A DNA stretch of 64,000 nucleotides from Microbacterium sp. AK009. Lineage in GTDB: Bacteria > Actinomycetota > Actinomycetes > Actinomycetales > Microbacteriaceae. The stretch is from NCBI RefSeq assembly GCF_013410955.1, contig NZ_JACCCG010000004.1, positions 427,670-491,669 on the forward strand, written 5' to 3'. The notes under the pieces were generated by a model. The model worked only from the letters and a program-made list of their open reading frames with translations, did not search any database and had not been told where the DNA came from. Each line of letters opens with the position of its first letter. Position 1 is the first letter of the stretch. Below, piece after piece: positions 15,934-25,091 of this stretch. The position numbers and the translations under genes were made by a program.

Positions 15934-16227
15934 GACCTGGACTTCCTTCCAGAACGCGACGTACCCCGAGAAGTCCTTGCCGACGCGCTCGATCGCGGTC
16001 GGGTACGGGGTGGGGTACGACCAGGCGCGGTCCTTCAGCGCGTTGTCGCCCGACGTCACGTCGAAGTACTGGCACTCCCCCTTCCACGGGCAGGTGTAAG
16101 GGGTGGGGCTCTCGACGAGCACACCCTCGGCGACGCTCGAGGGCGGGAAGTACCAGTTGCCCTCGATCGAGACGAGGTCGTCCTTCGGCGCCTCGGCGAT
16201 CACCGTTCCGTCCAGTACTGCCTTCAT
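15925..16227 (-). CDS. DUF427 family protein
   Basis: A 100-residue soluble protein of the DUF427 family. The family core is visible: VSIEGNWYFPPSSV, then YTCPWKGECQYFDV and YPTPYPTAIERVGKDFSGYVAFW. Function is not established for the family. It has a normal ribosome binding site (GGGAGGA, five bases from ATG) and lies just upstream of the osmoprotectant importer on the same strand, 21 bases apart; whether they share a transcript is unclear. A TAGCGT box at 16277-16282 could be its promoter, giving a leader of about 45 bases. Confidence 0.85.
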   Translation of the reverse strand: MKAVLDGTVIAEAPKDDLVSIEGNWYFPPSSVAEGVLVESPTPYTCPWKGECQYFDVTSGDNALKDRAWSYPTPYPTAIERVGKDFSGYVAFWKEVQVVD

Positions 16228-16319
16228 GGGGTCCTCCCGACGTCGTGCCGATCCGCCGCCGGAGCGACGACCCTGTTCACGCTAGCCGACACCGGCGACA
16301 CCGGGACGGAAATGACGAC

Positions 16320-17255
16320 CTACTCCGACACGATCCGCGCGCCCGGAACCGGGCCGTGGACGTGGAGGGCGTGGTATCCGGCGACGCTCAGCGCGACCTG
16401 CAGCTCGAGCGCGGACTCGGGATCGGCCGCGAGGAATGCCGAGGTCGGTCCCGATCCCGACACCATTCCCACGAGCGCGCCCGAGCTCTCACCGAGCTCG
16501 AGGACGTCGCGCAGGTCGGGCCGCAGCGACAGCGCCGCCGCCTGCAGGTCGTTGCGCACGTGCGCGGCGAGGGCGACGGCGTCGCCGACCCGCAGCGCCT
16601 GAAGGACTCCCGGATCGACGTCGGGGCTGCGCGGCGACGGAGCGATGTCGGAGCGCGCCCTCATCGCGTCGAGGTGGCCGTAGACCTCAGGGGTCGACAG
16701 TCCCTCCTCCGAGGTGACGACGACCCAGTCGAAGCGGCCTTTGGCGAGCGCCCGGTTCAGCTGGTCCCCCCGCCCGGTGCCGATCGCCGTCCCGCCCATG
16801 AGCGCGAACGGCACGTCCGCTCCGAGGCGACGGGCCAGGCGATGAAGTCCGGATGACCCGAGCTCGGCCCCCCACAGGGCGTCGCACGCGACGAGGGCAG
16901 CCGCGGCATCCGCCGACCCGCCGCCCATCCCTCCCGCGACGGGCACATGCTTGTCGATGTGCAGCCGCACTCCGCCGCGGTGCCCGATCTCGCTCGCCAC
17001 CAACCGCGCCGCCCGTAGGGCGAGGTTGCGATCGTCCACCGGCACGCCCGAGACATCCACCGAGCCCGACACCGTCAGCGAGAACTCGTCGTCGCGTTCG
17101 GCCCACAGGTCCTCCACGAGGGACACGGCCTGATAGGCGGAAGCGACGTCGTGGTAGCCGTCGGGCTGGACCGCCCCGACCTCGAAGAAGACGTTGAGCT
17201 TGCCCGGAGCGCGGACGTGGACGCGATCGGCGGGGCCGGCGGGGTCCACGGTCAT
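16320..17255 (-). CDS. ispE: 4-diphosphocytidyl-2-C-methyl-D-erythritol kinase
   Basis: A 311-residue GHMP kinase of the non-mevalonate isoprenoid pathway, phosphorylating CDP-methylerythritol. The substrate motif [11 protein letters not shown] is at the N-terminus, the ATP-binding loop [17 protein letters not shown] at about 99-115, and the C-terminal [13 protein letters not shown] is typical. In actinobacteria ispE often lies next to ksgA; here the Stealth and phosphoesterase genes have come between. ATG at 17255 is six bases after TAGCCT, so the mRNA is probably leaderless. Confidence 0.94.
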   Translation of the reverse strand: MTVDPAGPADRVHVRAPGKLNVFFEVGAVQPDGYHDVASAYQAVSLVEDLWAERDDEFSLTVSGSVDVSGVPVDDRNLALRAARLVASEIGHRGGVRLHIDKHVPVAGGMGGGSADAAAALVACDALWGAELGSSGLHRLARRLGADVPFALMGGTAIGTGRGDQLNRALAKGRFDWVVVTSEEGLSTPEVYGHLDAMRARSDIAPSPRSPDVDPGVLQALRVGDAVALAAHVRNDLQAAALSLRPDLRDVLELGESSGALVGMVSGSGPTSAFLAADPESALELQVALSVAGYHALHVHGPVPGARIVSE

Positions 17256-17261
17256 GCATCG

Positions 17262-17267
17262 AGGCTA
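17262..17267 (-). promoter_or_regulatory. -10 box, leaderless start of ispE
   Basis: TAGCCT on the minus strand, six bases before the ispE ATG at 17255. Confidence 0.5.
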
Positions 17268-17311
17268 TCGTCCACGGCGCCGGCGAAACGCCGGGGAAAC
17301 AGAACGGGAAC

Positions 17312-17317
17312 TACAGT
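17312..17317 (+). promoter_or_regulatory. -10 box of the Stealth gene and its leader peptide
   Basis: TACAGT lies six bases before the GTG of a 16-codon frame (17324). The ten bases ending in that GTG, TTGTCCGGTG, are identical to those at the hemA start. Confidence 0.5.
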
Positions 17318-17323
17318 TGTCCG

Positions 17324-17374
17324 GTGCCCCGTGCGGGGCACGCCCCACCTGACTTCGCAAGGAGGTTCCCATGA
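17324..17374 (+). CDS. Possible 16-residue leader peptide upstream of the Stealth gene
   Basis: GTG at 17324 opens [16 protein letters not shown] and ends in TGA at 17372-17374, overlapping the Stealth ATG as ATGA. Its GTG is in exact leaderless position behind TACAGT, and codons 13-14 contain the AGGAGG that serves as ribosome binding site of the next gene. Translation of the leader would therefore run through that site and terminate on the Stealth start. Confidence 0.4.
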   Translation: MPRAGHAPPDFARRFP

Positions 17375-18948
17375 CACGTGTCGCTCCCCTTCCGTCGATG
17401 AGCGATCCCTGGACGAACCTCCTCGCGCGCGATGACGTCCGTCTCGTCGACGGGATGCTCCACACGGTCCACGACACCCTCCCGGTGGCCGAGGCCACCG
17501 CGATCGATCTGCTCGCCGTCGCCGACGCACTCTCCACCGCGGAGATCGGCGTTCTCCTCGTGCGCGATGCCGAGCGCCGCGATCGCCTCGTCGTCGACGT
17601 CGAGGACGGCGCGCGCGCGTACGACGCGCTTCGCCGCCTCGGTGGCGCGGAGCCGTTCTACGCGCGCACTCCCGGGGAGGACGCGATCCCGCTCCACACC
17701 CTCGCCGAACCGGTGGGCCTGGCGACCGTCACGGTGTTCCGGCCGCGAGTGACCAGCAGTGCCACGCTGCGCTACGGGTCGAGCTCCGGGATCCGCGTGG
17801 ACCTGTGGCGATTCGGGGCCGACCTCGTCGAGGCGCCGCGCCCGACGCTCCTCACCCGCCGGACCATGGCCGCCGACGACGTGTCGTACACCACCGTCGA
17901 GCGCCACGGCCGGCGCTGGCGCACCCTCTCCGGCATGTACGAGGTGCACGCGACGGAGTTCTCGGGCGACGTCGACATGGTCTTCTCGTGGGTCGACGGC
18001 TCATCCAGCGACTTCCAGCGCAGCCGCGCGGCGCGCATGCAGAGCTACGTCGTCGGAGACGGCGACGACGCCCCGGCGCGCTACCGCCAGATCGATGAGC
18101 TGAAGTACGCGCTCCGCAGCGTCTACATGCACGCGCCCTGGCTGCGGCGGATCTTCATCGCCACCGACTCCCCCGCGCCCGCATGGCTGGCCGACCACCC
18201 CCGTGTGACGATCGTGAGGAGCGAGGAGTTCTTCGCAGACCCCGGCGTCCTCCCCACGCACAACTCCCACGCGGTCGAAGCGCAGCTGCACCGTATCGAC
18301 GGACTCGCCGAGCACTTCCTGTACAGCAACGACGACATGTTCTTCGGTCGGCCCGTCGACCCCGAGCTGTTCTTCTCCCCGGGGGGCATCAGCACCTTCG
18401 TCGAAAGCCGGGTGCGGATCGGCACCGGTGACCCCCGCCCCGAGCGCAGCGGCCACGACAACGGTCTCCGCGTCAATCGCGCCCTCCTGCGGGAGCGCTT
18501 CGGGCGCCTCATCACCCACGACCTCGAGCACTGCGCGGTGCCGATGCGCCGCTCGGTCGCCTACGAGCTCGAACGCGAGTTCGCCGAGGACTACGCCCGC
18601 ACCGCGGGGAGCCCCTTCCGGTCGGCCACCGACATCTCCGTCACCAACAGCCTGTACCACTACTACGCGCTTCTCACCGGGCGGGCGATCGTGACCACCA
18701 AGCCCCGGGTCCGCTACATCCAGACGACGCAGCTCGCCTCGCTGCGCCGGATAGAGCGGCTTCTGGCCCGCCGCGACACCGACATGTTCTGCTTGAACGA
18801 CGGAAGCGTCCCCGAGCTCCCGGAGGAAGTGCGCATCCGCGCGATCCGCGACAGCCTGGAGCGCTACTTCCCGGTGCGCGCGCCGTGGGAGCGCGACGAG
18901 ATCAGCGAAGCACCGGCAGTGGGGACGTCGGCGGCGACTTCCCGCTGA
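17371..18948 (+). CDS. Stealth-family sugar phosphotransferase
   Basis: A 525-residue soluble protein with the four conserved regions of Stealth proteins: CR1 [11 protein letters not shown] (about 200-210), CR2 [22 protein letters not shown]3 beginning [16 protein letters not shown] with [11 protein letters not shown], and CR4 near YIQTTQ. The family transfers hexose-1-phosphate to build phosphodiester-linked surface polysaccharides. The first ~190 residues are not part of the core and may be a substrate or scaffold domain. No other polysaccharide genes are adjacent. AGGAGG lies six bases before ATG. A leader peptide ends on its start codon, and its last 47 bases overlap the convergent phosphoesterase gene. 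Confidence 0.9.
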   Translation: MTRVAPLPSMSDPWTNLLARDDVRLVDGMLHTVHDTLPVAEATAIDLLAVADALSTAEIGVLLVRDAERRDRLVVDVEDGARAYDALRRLGGAEPFYARTPGEDAIPLHTLAEPVGLATVTVFRPRVTSSATLRYGSSSGIRVDLWRFGADLVEAPRPTLLTRRTMAADDVSYTTVERHGRRWRTLSGMYEVHATEFSGDVDMVFSWVDGSSSDFQRSRAARMQSYVVGDGDDAPARYRQIDELKYALRSVYMHAPWLRRIFIATDSPAPAWLADHPRVTIVRSEEFFADPGVLPTHNSHAVEAQLHRIDGLAEHFLYSNDDMFFGRPVDPELFFSPGGISTFVESRVRIGTGDPRPERSGHDNGLRVNRALLRERFGRLITHDLEHCAVPMRRSVAYELEREFAEDYARTAGSPFRSATDISVTNSLYHYYALLTGRAIVTTKPRVRYIQTTQLASLRRIERLLARRDTDMFCLNDGSVPELPEEVRIRAIRDSLERYFPVRAPWERDEISEAPAVGTSAATSR

Positions 18949-19852
18949 CAGTGTCGGGGTCGACCTCGTCGACGCCCCGAAGACCGATGCCCGCGTCGTC
19001 CAGGCGTCGGCGCGACTCCGCTGCGTCGACGAAGTCGAGCACCGGACCGGCGTCCACCGGCACCACCGAGTGCACGACGGTGTCGTCGTAGACGTGAACC
19101 ACGTTGAACGACTGCGCCGAGTCCTGCGCTCGCGTTCCCCCGACGGGCACGGTCAGGTCCTGCGTGTAGCAGGTCGCCGACGCGACCGAGACGGGCACCC
19201 CGGCGAACGTCGCAAAGGTGGAGTAGTGCAGGTGACCGCCGAGGATGGCGCGGACATCGCCGGCGCCGATCACCTCGGCGAGCCGTGCCTGGTCGCGCAG
19301 CTCCACACTCGCGGCGAGGTCGAGCACGCTCGGCACGGGGGGATGATGCATGGCGAGGATGGTGCCGAGCGGCGCGGGGACCTCGAGCACCCCACGAAGC
19401 CACGACAGCTGCGCATCGGTCAGTTCGCCGTGGTGCCGGCCGGGAACGCTCGTGTCGAGGGTCACGATGCGCAACCCGTCGATCTCGTCGACCCGGTCGA
19501 CGGGCCGGCCCGATTCGTCCGCCCGGCCCCACAGTCCCCTGCGGAACGCCGCACGCTCGTCGTGATTTCCCATCACCCAGATCACGCGCGCGCCGACGGC
19601 CTCGGCGACCGGTTCGACGAGCGACCGGACGCGGTCGTAGGCCTCGGGTTCACCGTGATCGGCAAGATCACCGGTGAAGACGAGTGCGTGAGGCTGGACT
19701 CCGGAATCGGTGATCGCGGTGAGAGCGCGCTCGAGGCGTTCTTCGGCGTCGATGCGGTCGTACAGGCGGGAGCCGTGGGCCCTCAGATGCGTGTCGCTGA
19801 GATGCAGGAGCACGCGTTCGGGTCTGGGGTACTCGGCGAGGAGTCTGTCCAC
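18902..19852 (-). CDS. Metallophosphoesterase, CpdA-like
   Basis: A 316-residue calcineurin-like phosphoesterase with all metal-binding motifs in order: [23 protein letters not shown] and GGHLHYS. The layout resembles class III cyclic-nucleotide phosphodiesterases (CpdA, Rv0805), so hydrolysis of cAMP or another phosphodiester is plausible but not shown. GTG at 19852 is chosen because GGAG lies seven bases upstream; longer in-frame extensions run antisense to nothing useful and into the next intergenic hairpin. Its 3' end overlaps the convergent Stealth gene by 47 bases. Confidence 0.85.
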   Translation of the reverse strand: MDRLLAEYPRPERVLLHLSDTHLRAHGSRLYDRIDAEERLERALTAITDSGVQPHALVFTGDLADHGEPEAYDRVRSLVEPVAEAVGARVIWVMGNHDERAAFRRGLWGRADESGRPVDRVDEIDGLRIVTLDTSVPGRHHGELTDAQLSWLRGVLEVPAPLGTILAMHHPPVPSVLDLAASVELRDQARLAEVIGAGDVRAILGGHLHYSTFATFAGVPVSVASATCYTQDLTVPVGGTRAQDSAQSFNVVHVYDDTVVHSVVPVDAGPVLDFVDAAESRRRLDDAGIGLRGVDEVDPDTVSGKSPPTSPLPVLR

Positions 19853-19916
19853 TTTTCTTCTCCGCCCCCTTGGCGGTCGGTGTCGTCCGATGCTAGCCGG
19901 ACACCTAAACCGTAGG

Positions 19917-19943
19917 GTGCCGCCGGGTGAACACGGGCGGCAC
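19917..19943 (-). terminator. Hairpin downstream of ksgA
   Basis: GTGCCGCC (19917-19924) and GGCGGCAC (19936-19943) form an 8-base perfect stem with an 11-base loop, 22 bases past the ksgA stop and before the phosphoesterase promoter. There is no U-tract, so it would be a GC-rich actinobacterial terminator. Confidence 0.45.
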
Positions 19944-19965
19944 ACCCCGTATACACACGATGTCG

Positions 19966-20826
19966 TCAGGCGGACGGCCGCGTCTGGACGACGTGCGCGA
20001 TGCGCAGGAAGTCGTGCACCACGAGTTCCTCGCCGCGGGCGGTGGGGGCCACGCCCGCCGCCTCCAGGAGCGCGGATGCTTCGACGGAACTCCCGCCGAG
20101 CACGCCCGCCAGGGCCTGACGCAGCATCTTCCGCCGCTGGCCGAAAGCGGCGTCGATGAGCGCGAAGGTCGCCCGGCGCTCGTCCTCGGAGCCGATCGGT
20201 GTGTCTCGACGCTCGAAGGCCACCAGCACGCTGTCCACGTTCGGGACGGGCCAGAACACCTGCCGCGGCACGTTCCCCGCCAACCGCCACGGTCCGTACC
20301 ACGACGCCTTCACGCTCGGAGAACCGTACGCCTTCGTCCTCGGCGCCGCCGCCAGCCGCTCCCCCACCTCGGCCTGGACCATCACCACGCCGCGCTGGAG
20401 CGCCGGGAAGGTCTCGAGGAAGTGCAGCAGCACGGGGACCGACACGTTGTAGGGGAGGTTCGCCACCAGCACCGACGGATCGCCGGGGAGGTCGGTGACG
20501 GCCAGCGCATCGGCGTCGATGACGTGCAGCGATCCGGGCGCCGCGCCGTGCGCGCCGGCGGTGACTTCCAGTCGCGCCGCCAGACGGTGATCGATCTCGA
20601 CGGCGGTCACCTCGGCGCCGGCATCGAGGAGGGCGAGCGTGAGCGAACCCAGCCCGGGCCCGACCTCGACGACGTGCTCGCCCGCCACCACCCGTGCCGC
20701 CTGGACGATCCGGCGCACCGTGTTGGCGTCGACGACGAAATTCTGACCCAGCTTCTTGGTCGGCGTGACGTCGAGTTCGGCGGCGAGGGCGCGGATCTCG
20801 CCCGCACCGAGAAGGGTCACCGCCAT
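19966..20826 (-). CDS. ksgA: 16S rRNA (A1518/A1519) dimethyltransferase
   Basis: A 286-residue S-adenosylmethionine-dependent enzyme that dimethylates two adjacent adenines at the 3' end of 16S rRNA late in small-subunit assembly. Marks are [18 protein letters not shown], motif [16 protein letters not shown] and catalytic [12 protein letters not shown] long open frame continues upstream but is non-coding in character; the ATG at 20826 is supported by a TAGGGT box seven bases before it. A terminator-like hairpin follows the stop. Confidence 0.95.
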   Translation of the reverse strand: MAVTLLGAGEIRALAAELDVTPTKKLGQNFVVDANTVRRIVQAARVVAGEHVVEVGPGLGSLTLALLDAGAEVTAVEIDHRLAARLEVTAGAHGAAPGSLHVIDADALAVTDLPGDPSVLVANLPYNVSVPVLLHFLETFPALQRGVVMVQAEVGERLAAAPRTKAYGSPSVKASWYGPWRLAGNVPRQVFWPVPNVDSVLVAFERRDTPIGSEDERRATFALIDAAFGQRRKMLRQALAGVLGGSSVEASALLEAAGVAPTARGEELVVHDFLRIAHVVQTRPSA

Positions 20827-20833
20827 GGGTTCC

Positions 20834-20839
20834 ACCCTA
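20834..20839 (-). promoter_or_regulatory. -10 box, leaderless start of ksgA
   Basis: TAGGGT on the minus strand, seven bases before the ksgA ATG at 20826. Confidence 0.5.
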
Positions 20840-20882
20840 GTGACTCGCCGCGCAAGCCCTGACGCGCACCATTCCGCGGCAC

Positions 20883-20888
20883 TATGGT
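20883..20888 (+). promoter_or_regulatory. -10 box, leaderless start of the sugar porter
   Basis: TATGGT lies seven bases before GTG at 20896. It contains the ATG at 20884 that could otherwise be taken as start codon. Confidence 0.5.
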
Positions 20889-20895
20889 GACCCTC

Positions 20896-22362
20896 GTGAG
20901 CTCCTCCGCGTCGATTCCCACCCAGGCCTTCTCCATGCGCAGTCCGTTCGGACGCCGAGCGGTGGCCCTCTCGATCGCCGCGGCGGTCGGAGGATTCCTC
21001 TTCGGGTTCGACTCCTCGGTCATCAACGGCGCCGTCGACTCCATCGAGAGCCAGTTCGACCTCACCGCGGTGATCACCGGGTTCGTCGTCGCGGTCGCGC
21101 TCCTCGGCTGCGCGCTGGGCGCGGTGCTCGCGGGCGTTCTCAGCGACCGCTGGGGGCGCCTGCGCGTCATGCTCGTCGGTGCCGTGCTGTTCTTCGTCAG
21201 CGCCGTCGGGTCGGGCCTGGCGTTCAGCGCCGTCGACCTCACCGTGTGGCGCTTCATCGGCGGCCTCGGCATCGGCATCGCCTCGGTGGTCGCACCGGCC
21301 TATATCGCCGAAGTGGCGCCCCGCCAGATCCGCGGCACCCTCGGCTCGCTGCAGCAGCTCGCGATCACGCTCGGCATCTTCGGCGCCCTGCTCTCCAACG
21401 CCCTGCTCGCGGGGATCGCCGGGGGCGCATCCTCGCAGCTGTGGCTGGGGCTGGAGGCCTGGCGCTGGATGCTGCTGGTCGAGGCCGTGCCCGCGGTCGT
21501 CTACGGCGTCCTGGCGTTCCGGATGCCCGAGTCGCCGCGGTTCCTCATCTCGCAGGGCAAGTACGACGAGGCACGTGCCATCTTCGCCCGGCTCGTGCCC
21601 GAGGCCGACCTGGATCAGACGATGAAGGACCTCGATCAGGCGATCGCGGCTGACAAGAAGGCCAAGGGCGTGTCGCTGCGCGGTCCGCGGTTCGGTCTGC
21701 AAGGGATCGTCTGGGTCGGCATCATCCTGTCGGTGTTCCAGCAGTTCGTCGGCATCAACGTGATCTTCTACTACTCGACCACGCTGTGGCGCGCGGTCGG
21801 GTTCACCGAGCAGAACTCCCTCCTCATCAGCGTCATCACCTCGGTCACCAACGTCCTGGTGACGATCGTCGCGATCGTGCTCGTCGATCGCGTGGGACGA
21901 AAGCCCATCCTGCTCACCGGATCGGTGATGATGACCGTGGCGCTCGGCGCGATGGCGCTGTCGTTCGCGTTCGCCGAGACCGTGGACGGCGAGGTGAGCC
22001 TGCCGGGGGCGTGGGGTCCGATCGCGCTGGTCGCGGCGAACCTGTTCGTGATCGGGTTCGGTGCGTCGTGGGGCCCGCTGGTGTGGGTGCTGCTCGGCGA
22101 GATCTTCCCGAGCCGTATCCGCGGGAAGGCGCTGGGCGTCGCTGCGGGTGCCCAGTGGATCGCGAACTTCCTGATCACCGTCAGCTTCCCTGCGATGTCG
22201 GACTGGTCGCTCCCCCTCACCTACGCCATGTACGCCGTCTTCGCCGGGCTGTCGTTCGTCTACGTGCTGCTGAAGATCCCCGAGACCAAGGGGATGGAGC
22301 TGGAGCAGACCGAGACCCTGTTCGTGACGAAGGAGCGCGCCAGAGCCGGCCGCAGCGCCTGA
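20896..22362 (+). CDS. MFS sugar transporter, sugar porter family
   Basis: A 488-residue twelve-helix transporter. Sugar-porter signatures are present: DRWGRLR after helix 2, PESPRFLI at the end of the first half, QQFVGINVIFYYS in helix 7, DRVGRKP after helix 8 and PETKG at the C-terminus. Proton-coupled hexose or pentose uptake is the usual function; specificity is unknown. The start is placed at GTG 20896 because the upstream ATG at 20884 lies inside the predicted -10 box. An 8-base hairpin follows at 22372-22395. Confidence 0.9.
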   Translation: MSSSASIPTQAFSMRSPFGRRAVALSIAAAVGGFLFGFDSSVINGAVDSIESQFDLTAVITGFVVAVALLGCALGAVLAGVLSDRWGRLRVMLVGAVLFFVSAVGSGLAFSAVDLTVWRFIGGLGIGIASVVAPAYIAEVAPRQIRGTLGSLQQLAITLGIFGALLSNALLAGIAGGASSQLWLGLEAWRWMLLVEAVPAVVYGVLAFRMPESPRFLISQGKYDEARAIFARLVPEADLDQTMKDLDQAIAADKKAKGVSLRGPRFGLQGIVWVGIILSVFQQFVGINVIFYYSTTLWRAVGFTEQNSLLISVITSVTNVLVTIVAIVLVDRVGRKPILLTGSVMMTVALGAMALSFAFAETVDGEVSLPGAWGPIALVAANLFVIGFGASWGPLVWVLLGEIFPSRIRGKALGVAAGAQWIANFLITVSFPAMSDWSLPLTYAMYAVFAGLSFVYVLLKIPETKGMELEQTETLFVTKERARAGRSA

Positions 22363-22371
22363 CGGGCCGCC

Positions 22372-22395
22372 CGCCGCGGGCCGTCCGCCGCGGCG
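22372..22395 (+). terminator. Hairpin downstream of the sugar porter
   Basis: CGCCGCGG (22372-22379) and CCGCGGCG (22388-22395) form an 8-base stem with an 8-base loop, ten bases after the stop. No U-tract. The next promoter begins at 22404. Confidence 0.4.
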
Positions 22396-22403
22396 ACCGA
22401 TCG

Positions 22404-22409
22404 TAGGAT
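22404..22409 (+). promoter_or_regulatory. -10 box, leaderless start of the DHA3-type exporter
   Basis: TAGGAT, six bases before the ATG at 22416. Confidence 0.5.
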
Positions 22410-22415
22410 GATCCG

Positions 22416-23678
22416 ATGCCCTCCCTCGGCGACTTCGTCGCACCGCGCCGCCTCGGGCGCGACTTCCGATGGCTGCTGGCTTCCTCCTGGACGAGCAACC
22501 TCGGCGACGGGATCGCGCTGGCCGCTGCGCCCCTGCTCATCGCGTCGCTCACGTCGTCTCCGATCCTGGTCGCCGCCGGCGCCATGATGCAGTTCCTCCC
22601 CTGGCTGCTGTTCGGGCTCCTCGCGGGGGCCGTCGCCGACCACCACGATCGGCGGCGCCTGGTCATGCTCGCCAACGCCCTTCGTGCGCTGGTGATCCTC
22701 GGGCTGGTGGTCTCCCTCCTCACGGGGCAGGCGACCGTCTGGCTGGTGCTGGTGACGTCGTTCCTCTACGGCACCGCGGAGGTGTTCGCCGACACCGCCG
22801 GCAGCACGCTCCTGCCGATGCTCGTGCGTCCTGCGGATCTGGGCATCGGGAACGCGCGGATGCAGGCCGGGTTCCTCGTGGGCAATCAGCTGGCGGGCCC
22901 GCCGCTGGGCGCCTTCCTCTTCGCCGCCGGGTCCTTCCTCCCGTTCCTCCTGCAGGTGCTCTGCGTGAGCCTCGCAATCCTTTTAATCTCCCGGATCGCC
23001 CGCACCCCCGTGCCCGATTCCGGTGGCACCGAGCGCGAGTCGAAGTTGCGCGCCATCCGGGAGGGGCTCGGCTGGCTCCGGCACAACGCGCCGGTGCGGA
23101 CGCTCGTGGTGATCATCCTCGTCTTCAACGTCACCTGGGCGGCGCCCTGGGGGGTGCTGGTGCTCTACGCCACCGAGTACCTGGGCATGGGGCCCGTGGG
23201 CTACGGCGCGCTGACGACCGCCTCGGCCCTCGGCGGCATCATCGCCATCTTCAGCTTCGGCTTCTTGGAGAAGAAGGTCCCCTTCGCCACGCTCATGCGC
23301 GTGGTCCTCACGTGCGAGGTGCTCATGCACCTCGCCTTCGCGCTGACCACCGTCCCGGCGGTGGCCTTCGTGATCATGTTCGGCTTCGGCCTCTACGCCT
23401 TCGTCTGGGGCACGATCTCCACGACGGTCCGTCAGCGTCTGGTCCCGATGCCACTGCAGGGCAGGATCGCATCGGTGAACATGGTCGGGGTGTTCGGCGG
23501 GCTCGTGATCGGCCAGTTCCTCGGGGGCGTCATCGCCCAGATCTGGGGTCCGACGGGGCCCTGGTGGTTCGCGTTCGCGGGTTCGGCCATCACCCTCGCG
23601 CTGGTCTGGCGGTCGATCTCCCACATCGCCGCAGCCCCTCCGGCACGAGACACCGACCCCACCGCTTCCCCGGCCTGA
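22416..23678 (+). CDS. MFS transporter, DHA3-like drug or siderophore exporter
   Basis: A 420-residue membrane protein with about twelve helices. The first loop LLAGAVADHHDRRRLV and the NARMQAGFLVGNQLAGPPLGAFLF segment match the DHA3 group, which includes macrolide exporters and the enterobactin exporter EntS. Substrate unknown. The gene contains a TTA leucine codon (22983-22985), the only one noticed in the window. It follows the sugar porter on the same strand but has its own -10 box. It ends 15 bases from the convergent NUDIX gene. Confidence 0.87.
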   Translation: MPSLGDFVAPRRLGRDFRWLLASSWTSNLGDGIALAAAPLLIASLTSSPILVAAGAMMQFLPWLLFGLLAGAVADHHDRRRLVMLANALRALVILGLVVSLLTGQATVWLVLVTSFLYGTAEVFADTAGSTLLPMLVRPADLGIGNARMQAGFLVGNQLAGPPLGAFLFAAGSFLPFLLQVLCVSLAILLISRIARTPVPDSGGTERESKLRAIREGLGWLRHNAPVRTLVVIILVFNVTWAAPWGVLVLYATEYLGMGPVGYGALTTASALGGIIAIFSFGFLEKKVPFATLMRVVLTCEVLMHLAFALTTVPAVAFVIMFGFGLYAFVWGTISTTVRQRLVPMPLQGRIASVNMVGVFGGLVIGQFLGGVIAQIWGPTGPWWFAFAGSAITLALVWRSISHIAAAPPARDTDPTASPA

Positions 23679-23693
23679 GCGGCGGGCCCGCAG

Positions 23694-24200
23694 TCAGCTC
23701 GCGAGCAGCGCCCGCAGCGCGTCACCGAGTTCGGCCAGACGCCGCGCCCACGGTCCTGCCATCTCCCCGGCCGCTGTGCGCGCGAAGACGGTGTCGACCG
23801 GCGCCCATTCGGCCTCGCTGACCTCGGCGGGATCGGGCACGACCGCAGGATCGTCGACCCGCACGACGTACAGGTCGAACAGGGCCCGCTCCTCCCGCAC
23901 GCGACCGACGGGCTCGAGCGCGGCGGGGTCGACGACGACACCGGTCTCCTCGGAGAGCTCGCGCACCGCTGCCTGCCGACTCGTCTCTCCGGCCAGCGCG
24001 CTTCCCGCGGGAAACTCCCACGACAGCGGCCAGTCCTTCACGGCCGCGCGGCGAGAGGTCAGCACCCGCCCGTCGCGCCGGACGGCGCACACCGACACGA
24101 CGAGGTGGAACGATCCGTCGGGGAAGTCGGGGTCATCGCGCCGGTGCGTCCGCCCGAGCGGCCGCCCGGTCTCGTCGATCAGGTCCCACAGCTCTCTCAT
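23694..24200 (-). CDS. NUDIX hydrolase
   Basis: A 168-residue hydrolase. The Nudix box is complete: Gly, then Glu after five residues, and RELSEETGV (GSALAGETSRQAAVRELSEETGV region, about residues 68-90). An N-terminal ELWDLIDETGRPLGRTHRR resembles the isopentenyl-diphosphate isomerase-like Nudix subgroup (YfcD type), but the substrate is undetermined. ATG at 24200 lies six bases after the tatD stop, so it is co-transcribed with metG and tatD. Confidence 0.9.
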   Translation of the reverse strand: MRELWDLIDETGRPLGRTHRRDDPDFPDGSFHLVVSVCAVRRDGRVLTSRRAAVKDWPLSWEFPAGSALAGETSRQAAVRELSEETGVVVDPAALEPVGRVREERALFDLYVVRVDDPAVVPDPAEVSEAEWAPVDTVFARTAAGEMAGPWARRLAELGDALRALLAS

Positions 24201-24206
24201 CGCGCC

Positions 24207-25091
24207 TCAGTCGGTGAAGGCGCCGTACACGGCGAGGGTGTTCTCGGCCAGTTGCGCGCACAGCTCGTCGACGTCGACCTCGAGTTCGACAGCAAGGAAG
24301 CGCACCGTCACGGGAACCAGGTACGGCGCGTTCGGACGGCCTCGGTGCGGCGTGGGCGTGAGGAAGGGCGCGTCGGTCTCGACCAGCACCCGCTCCCGAG
24401 GCGTCACCTTCAGGGCGTCGCGCAGGCTCTGGGCGTTCTTGAACGTCACATTGCCCGCGAAGGAGAGGTAGTAGCCCTCGTCGGCGCAGCGGCGCGCCAT
24501 CTCGGCGTCGCCCGAGAAGCAGTGGAAGACCGTTCTGTCGGGCGCACCCACCCGGGCGAGGGTCTCGAGAACGGCCTCGTGCGCATCGCGGTCGTGGATC
24601 TGCATCGCCAGCCCGTGCTTCTTGGCCAGGGCGATGTGCGCCTCGAACGAGGTGTGCTGGGCGGCGAGTCCTTCGTCGCCGGTGCGGAAGAAGTCCAGGC
24701 CCGTCTCGCCGATGGCGCGGACGCGCGGTTCGGCGGCGAGCGCGTCGATCACCCCGATCGCCTCGTCGAGGCGTCCGGCCTCGGCGTAGGCGGGTGCTTC
24801 GTTGGGGTGGATGGCGACGGCGGCGAGGACGTCGGGGTGGGATGCCGCGGCGGCGGCCGACCAGCGACTGGATTCGATGTCACCCCCGGCCTGCACCACC
24901 CCGATCACGCCGACGGCGCGGGCACGGGCGAGCTGGGCATCGAGGTCGAGAGGCTCGTCACCGTCGATGATCTCCAGGTGCGCGTGGTTGTCGTACACCG
25001 GTACGCGCAGCGGCTCCGGAGCCACCGGCCACCGGACGTCGCGTGACCCGTCGTTGTGGCGCTCCCGGATGTATCCGCTCGGGTCGGTCAC
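24207..25091 (-). CDS. tatD: TatD family metal-dependent hydrolase
   Basis: A 294-residue TIM-barrel hydrolase with the family metal ligands: DNHAHLE near residue 34, GETGLDFFRTGDE, HCFSGD and ETDAPFL. TatD enzymes are Mg-dependent nucleases or deacylases; in E. coli TatD is a 3'-5' exonuclease. GTG start at 25091 overlaps the metG stop as GTGA. The metG-tatD pair is a common bacterial arrangement. Confidence 0.93.
   Translation of the reverse strand: MTDPSGYIRERHNDGSRDVRWPVAPEPLRVPVYDNHAHLEIIDGDEPLDLDAQLARARAVGVIGVVQAGGDIESSRWSAAAAASHPDVLAAVAIHPNEAPAYAEAGRLDEAIGVIDALAAEPRVRAIGETGLDFFRTGDEGLAAQHTSFEAHIALAKKHGLAMQIHDRDAHEAVLETLARVGAPDRTVFHCFSGDAEMARRCADEGYYLSFAGNVTFKNAQSLRDALKVTPRERVLVETDAPFLTPTPHRGRPNAPYLVPVTVRFLAVELEVDVDELCAQLAENTLAVYGAFTD

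Noticed and set aside
16227..16284. Leader-like GTG frame ending on the DUF427 ATG
   Set aside because: It looks like the other leader peptides, but its GTG overlaps the only plausible -10 box (TAGCGT) and so would not be transcribed.
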